Positions 60,917-64,000 of a stretch of 64,000 nt of DNA are shown in pieces. Source of the DNA: Streptomyces sp. NBC_00820 (GTDB taxonomy: Bacteria; Actinomycetota; Actinomycetes; Streptomycetales; Streptomycetaceae); contig NZ_CP108882.1 in assembly GCF_036347055.1 (NCBI RefSeq), forward strand, positions 4,313,501-4,377,500, read 5' to 3'. The position numbers and the translations under genes were made by a program. A model generated the notes under the pieces. The model was not told the origin of the DNA, did not search any database, and was given only the letters and a program-made list of their open reading frames with translations. Position 1 is the first letter of the stretch, and each line of letters begins with the position of its first letter.

Positions 60917-61066
60917 ATGCGCAGCATGCTGGCCAGGTTCGCAGGGGTCCTCGCGGCGGCGGCCCTGGTGCTCGGCGCGACCGCGGCGGCGGGCTCGTCC
61001 GCCGGCGGAGCGCACGGCCACCACGTGAGCGCGGACAACCAGGGTCCCACCGTGGTCAGGGCCTGA
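60917..61066 (+). CDS. small secreted peptide (49 aa)
   Basis: A 49-aa reading frame with excellent ribosome site (AAGGAG, 4 bases before ATG). N-terminus MRSMLARFAGVLAAAALVLG is a clear signal peptide with cleavage likely near ATAAAGSSAG. The mature part is short and hydrophilic (AHGHHVSADNQGPTVVRA). It is directly downstream of the CAC-N2-GTG array and its last 11 bp overlap the converging SARP gene. It could be an extracellular signal, a chaperone-like peptide or a product precursor; no known family recognised. Confidence 0.7.
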   Translation: MRSMLARFAGVLAAAALVLGATAAAGSSAGGAHGHHVSADNQGPTVVRA

Positions 61067-64000
61067 GACCACCCTCGCCGGCCGGCGCGGGACAGCCCAG
61101 CGAGGCGAGCAGCGCCGTCGCGGCCGACCGGTGTTCCCGGGCCAGTACCGGATCACCGAGCGCCTCCACCGCCCGTGCCATCCCGCGCAACGCCCGTGCC
61201 CGCTCCGCCCGGTACCGGATGGCGGTGGCGAGCTCGCAGGCGTGCGTGTGCAGGGACAGGGCCCGCTCGTGGTCCTCGCGCCGCCGGCAGAACTCGCCGA
61301 GCAGGTTCTCGACCTTCGCCTGCCGGGTGGGGCTGCCGCTGACACGGGCCAGCTCCAGCGCCCGGGCCGCGAAACCGGTCGCCTCCGACCGGCGCCCCAG
61401 GCACTCGGCGACCTCGGCGGACAGGGCCAGGGCCAGGGCGACATCACCCGGCGGGCTCGACGCGTCGCACAGCGCGCGGGCCTCCTCCAGACAGGCGCCG
61501 GCGTCCGCGTACGCGCCCAGACCGATGTGGGCGAAGGCCAGATCGGTCAGCGCCATCACATGGTTGTCGCGGTAGTCGAAGCCGCGGTGCAGCTCCAGCG
61601 CCCGCCGCGCCGCCGCGGCCGCCTCCGGGTACCTGCCCCACTGCGCGTACAGCGTGCTGAGGTTGGTGAGCGTCTCGGCCTCCGCCCGCGGGACGTCCAG
61701 CTCCCGTTCCAGGCCGATGGCCCGCTCCAGGTGCGCGAGCGCCTCCGTGTGCCGGCCGAGCACGGTCAGCAGCAGCCCGATCGTGGACTCGCCGTGCGCC
61801 TCGGTGTGCTGGTCCCGCAGACGTACGGCGACGTCCCGCGCCTCCGTGGCCACCGCCAGCCCCTCGTCGAAGTTCCCCAGCTTCCAGCACGCGACACCGA
61901 GGTTGGACAGGCTGACACCGAGCAGGGCCACGTCCTGAAGCCGCCGCGCGGCCTCCACCGCGATCCGTCCGACGTCCCTGAACTCCTCGAACTGCCCCCG
62001 GGCGTTGAGCCGGAAGATGATGTTGCGGGTGAGGCACACCGTGTGGCGGTCCAGGCCGCGGCGGTGGGCCAGGGAGATCGCCGCGACCAGGTTGTCGTGC
62101 TCCCGGTCGAACCACCGCGCCGCCCGCTCCGCGTCCGGGAACGGCGGCTGCTCGCCGACATAGGGAGGTATGCCCGTCGCGCGGCGCCTGCGGCCGCTGA
62201 AGAGCAGCTCGCACACCGTCTCGGTGGTCGTGACGTAGTAGCCCAGCAGACGCTCCACGGCAGCGGCGTCGTCCTCGCCCGTGTCCGGACCGCACTGGCC
62301 GCGCGCGAAACTGCGCACCAGGTCGTGGAACCGGTACAGGCCGATGGCGGGCTGCTGCAGCAGGTGCACGTCCAGCAGCCGTTCCAGGACGGCCTCCGCC
62401 TCGTGCCGGCCCGTACCGAGCAGCGCGGCGGCCGCGTACGCGTCGATGTCGGCACCGGGATACAGCCCCAGGATGCGCAGGGCGACGCGGTGCTCCTCGT
62501 CCATGACCTGGTACGACAGCCGCAGGGACGCCGCGACGCTGCGCTCCCCCGCGCTCAGCTCCTCCAGCCGGCGGGTCTCGTCCCGCAGCCGGTCGACCAG
62601 GTACTCCACGGTCCACCGCGGCCGGTTGCGCAGCCGGGCGGCCACGATGCGCAGCGCCAGGGGGAGCCGGCCGCACAGATGCACCAGCTCCGCCGTCGCC
62701 GCCGGCTCGGCAGCGACGCGCGTAGCGCCGAGGATCTCCTCGATCAGCAGCGTGCTGTCCTCGTGGGACATCGGGCCGATCGAGAACCACTCGGCCCCGT
62801 CGAGGTCGACCAGCCGGGCCCGGCTGGTGATCAGGACCAGACAGCCGGGCGCGGCGGGCAGCAGCGGCAGGACCTGTCCGACGTCGATGACGTTGTCGAT
62901 CAGCAACAGCAGGCGGCGCCGGGCGAGGTGGGAGCGCCACAGCGCCGTCCGGGCCTGGACGCCGTCCGGTATCCGGTCGCCCGGCGTGCCGATCGCCCGG
63001 AGCAGGGTGTCCAGCGCGGTCGCCGGGGACACCGGTGACTCACCGGGCGTGAAACCGCGCAGGTCGAGATGGAGCTGCCCGTCCGGGAAGTCCGCGGCCA
63101 CCTGATGGGCGGCCCGTACGGCGAGCGAGGTCTTGCCGCTGCCTCCCATGCCGTCGATCGCCACGATCCGGCTGGAGCGCTGCCCCTCCTCCCGGCCGCC
63201 CCTGACACAGTCGACCAGGGCGTCCAGCTCCCGCTTGCGGCCGGTGAAGTCGCACAGGTCGGACGGCAAGGTACACGGAACGTGGGCGGACTCGGCCCGG
63301 GCGACGGCACTCGGGGCGGGGACGGTCAAGGCGGCGGCTGGCGGAGCGGGGGCCGAATCCGCCGTCGTGGGGGCGGCCGTCGAGGGTGCGGCGTCAGTGG
63401 GGGCGGCCGGTGTCGCGGGCGGGCCGGCGGACGGCCGGGCCGGGAACGCGGGCGAGGTCAGCTCCGGGGCCTCGCGCAGGATCGCGGCGTACAGCTCGCT
63501 CAGCCGGGGACCGGGGTCGATGCCGAGCTCCTCCAGCAGCAGCTCGCGGACCCTCTGGTACTCCTCCAGGGCCTCCGCCTGCCGGCCGCTGCGGTAGAGC
63601 GCCAGCATCAGCCGCGCCCGCAGGGTCTCACGCAACGGCTTCTGGGCGATGAGGTCCCGCAGGTCGCCGATCAGCTCCCCGGCCTCACCCAGATCGAGAC
63701 GCAGTTCGAAGAACCGCTCGGCCGCCGCCAGCCGGCGCTCGTCCAGCGCGGTACCGGCTGCCTGGATCAGGGCGCTTCCCGCGCCCGCCATGACGGGGCC
63801 GCGCCACAGCGCGAGCGCGCGGCGCAGCGCCTCAGCGGCCGTACCGGGGCTGCCCTCGGACAGGGCGCGGGACGCCTCGCCCATATAAGAGGTGAACTCG
63901 GTCAGGTCCAGTTCGGCGCCGGACACCACCGCGCGGTACCCCGGACCGTCGGTGACGATCACCCGGGCCCCGCCCGGAACCCGTCGGCGCAGATCGGCCA
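61056..64000 (-). CDS. SARP/AfsR-type pathway regulator (5' end outside window)
   Basis: At least 980 residues, partial: the N-terminal DNA-binding winged helix is cut off by the window end. Visible order: bacterial transcriptional activator domain (BTAD: LDLTEFTSYMGEASRAL, LIAQKPLRETLRARLMLALY, LLEELGIDPGPRLSELYAAIL), an Ala/Pro linker, an NB-ARC/STAND ATPase with Walker A IDGMGGSGKTSLA and Walker B region RLLLLIDNV, then about 380 residues of TPR repeats (LSNLGVACWKLGNFDEGLAV and others). AfsR-type activators switch on biosynthetic clusters, binding direct repeats near the -35. Its stop overlaps the converging peptide gene by 11 bp. Confidence 0.95.
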   Translation of the reverse strand, partial: ADLRRRVPGGARVIVTDGPGYRAVVSGAELDLTEFTSYMGEASRALSEGSPGTAAEALRRALALWRGPVMAGAGSALIQAAGTALDERRLAAAERFFELRLDLGEAGELIGDLRDLIAQKPLRETLRARLMLALYRSGRQAEALEEYQRVRELLLEELGIDPGPRLSELYAAILREAPELTSPAFPARPSAGPPATPAAPTDAAPSTAAPTTADSAPAPPAAALTVPAPSAVARAESAHVPCTLPSDLCDFTGRKRELDALVDCVRGGREEGQRSSRIVAIDGMGGSGKTSLAVRAAHQVAADFPDGQLHLDLRGFTPGESPVSPATALDTLLRAIGTPGDRIPDGVQARTALWRSHLARRRLLLLIDNVIDVGQVLPLLPAAPGCLVLITSRARLVDLDGAEWFSIGPMSHEDSTLLIEEILGATRVAAEPAATAELVHLCGRLPLALRIVAARLRNRPRWTVEYLVDRLRDETRRLEELSAGERSVAASLRLSYQVMDEEHRVALRILGLYPGADIDAYAAAALLGTGRHEAEAVLERLLDVHLLQQPAIGLYRFHDLVRSFARGQCGPDTGEDDAAAVERLLGYYVTTTETVCELLFSGRRRRATGIPPYVGEQPPFPDAERAARWFDREHDNLVAAISLAHRRGLDRHTVCLTRNIIFRLNARGQFEEFRDVGRIAVEAARRLQDVALLGVSLSNLGVACWKLGNFDEGLAVATEARDVAVRLRDQHTEAHGESTIGLLLTVLGRHTEALAHLERAIGLERELDVPRAEAETLTNLSTLYAQWGRYPEAAAAARRALELHRGFDYRDNHVMALTDLAFAHIGLGAYADAGACLEEARALCDASSPPGDVALALALSAEVAECLGRRSEATGFAARALELARVSGSPTRQAKVENLLGEFCRRREDHERALSLHTHACELATAIRYRAERARALRGMARAVEALGDPVLAREHRSAATALLASLGCPAPAGEGGLRP

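Larger units (their letters stand above)
45403..64000. other. candidate biosynthetic gene cluster, unknown product
   Basis: Sixteen genes that read as one specialised-metabolite locus: leftward A-domain/tautomerase/metK, rightward hydrolase to secreted peptide, and a converging SARP-type regulator. NRPS-like loading parts (separate adenylation domain; PCP-TE) are combined with radical SAM, two TrmO-like proteins, a class I methyltransferase, ATP-grasp ligation and an exporter. The left edge is set at metK because the neighbour is an unrelated MHYT gene; the right edge is outside the window. Confidence 0.7.

Noticed and set aside
1..64000. tRNA or rRNA genes
   Set aside because: No T-loop GTTCRANNC with matching acceptor stem and no rRNA-like conserved stretches were found on reading both strands; a tRNAscan-SE run would settle it.

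Overview
The window is a very GC-rich actinobacterial chromosome segment, almost certainly Streptomyces. Codon third positions are nearly all G or C. The core genes aspS and metG, LCP, SpoIIE-type phosphatase, MocR, SARP and FUSC families, and many GTG starts all fit. A parS-like 14-mer inside aspS suggests the chromosome core rather than an arm. No rRNA, tRNA, CRISPR array or insertion sequence was recognised.

Layout. 0-8.9 kb: SseB-like protein, pirin, AI-2E-type membrane protein, multidomain SpoIIE phosphatase, aspS, an AbiEii-like nucleotidyltransferase, a short Rpn-tail remnant and a DoxX protein. 8.9-26.4 kb: metG, a VWA protein with a huge Ala/Glu/Pro linker, a FUSC transporter, alpha/beta hydrolase, MocR regulator, membrane proteins, a second PP2C phosphatase, an LCP cell-wall ligase, an XRE-TPR regulator and a lipoprotein. 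26.8-32.6 kb: GH13 alpha-glucosidase, DUF4142 protein, DUF6445 oxygenase-like protein, small membrane proteins and an aquaglyceroporin. 32.7-45.3 kb: a polytopic membrane protein, a membrane molybdopterin oxidoreductase, a translationally coupled methyltransferase/TIGR04282/GT2 operon, an OmpR-type two-component pair, an SDR epimerase, a large secreted propeller-Ig protein and an MHYT sensor.

45.4-64.0 kb is the most interesting part: a compact candidate biosynthetic gene cluster that I cannot match to a known product. Leftward genes are a stand-alone adenylation domain, a tautomerase and metK. Rightward genes are a hydrolase, MFS exporter, PCP-thioesterase, TrmO-like protein, HemN-like radical SAM enzyme, a Cys/Met-metabolism PLP-fold protein lacking its lysine, a tandem OsmC-like protein lacking its cysteines, a class I methyltransferase, an ATP-grasp ligase, a second TrmO-like protein, an ATP-grasp-like protein lacking metal ligands, and a 49-aa secreted peptide. 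A large SARP/AfsR-type regulator converges from the right and runs off the window. SAM-using enzymes dominate, which would explain a local metK. Retaining several apparent pseudoenzymes beside intact homologues suggests scaffold or carrier roles.

A recurring structural feature is short tandem repeats that begin in the last codons of a gene and copy its stop codon downstream, or lie just past the stop. About ten genes show this. The most regular case is nine CAC-N2-GTG units at 12-14 bp spacing in front of the small secreted peptide gene. All functions are inferred from reading the translated sequence; no database search was possible.
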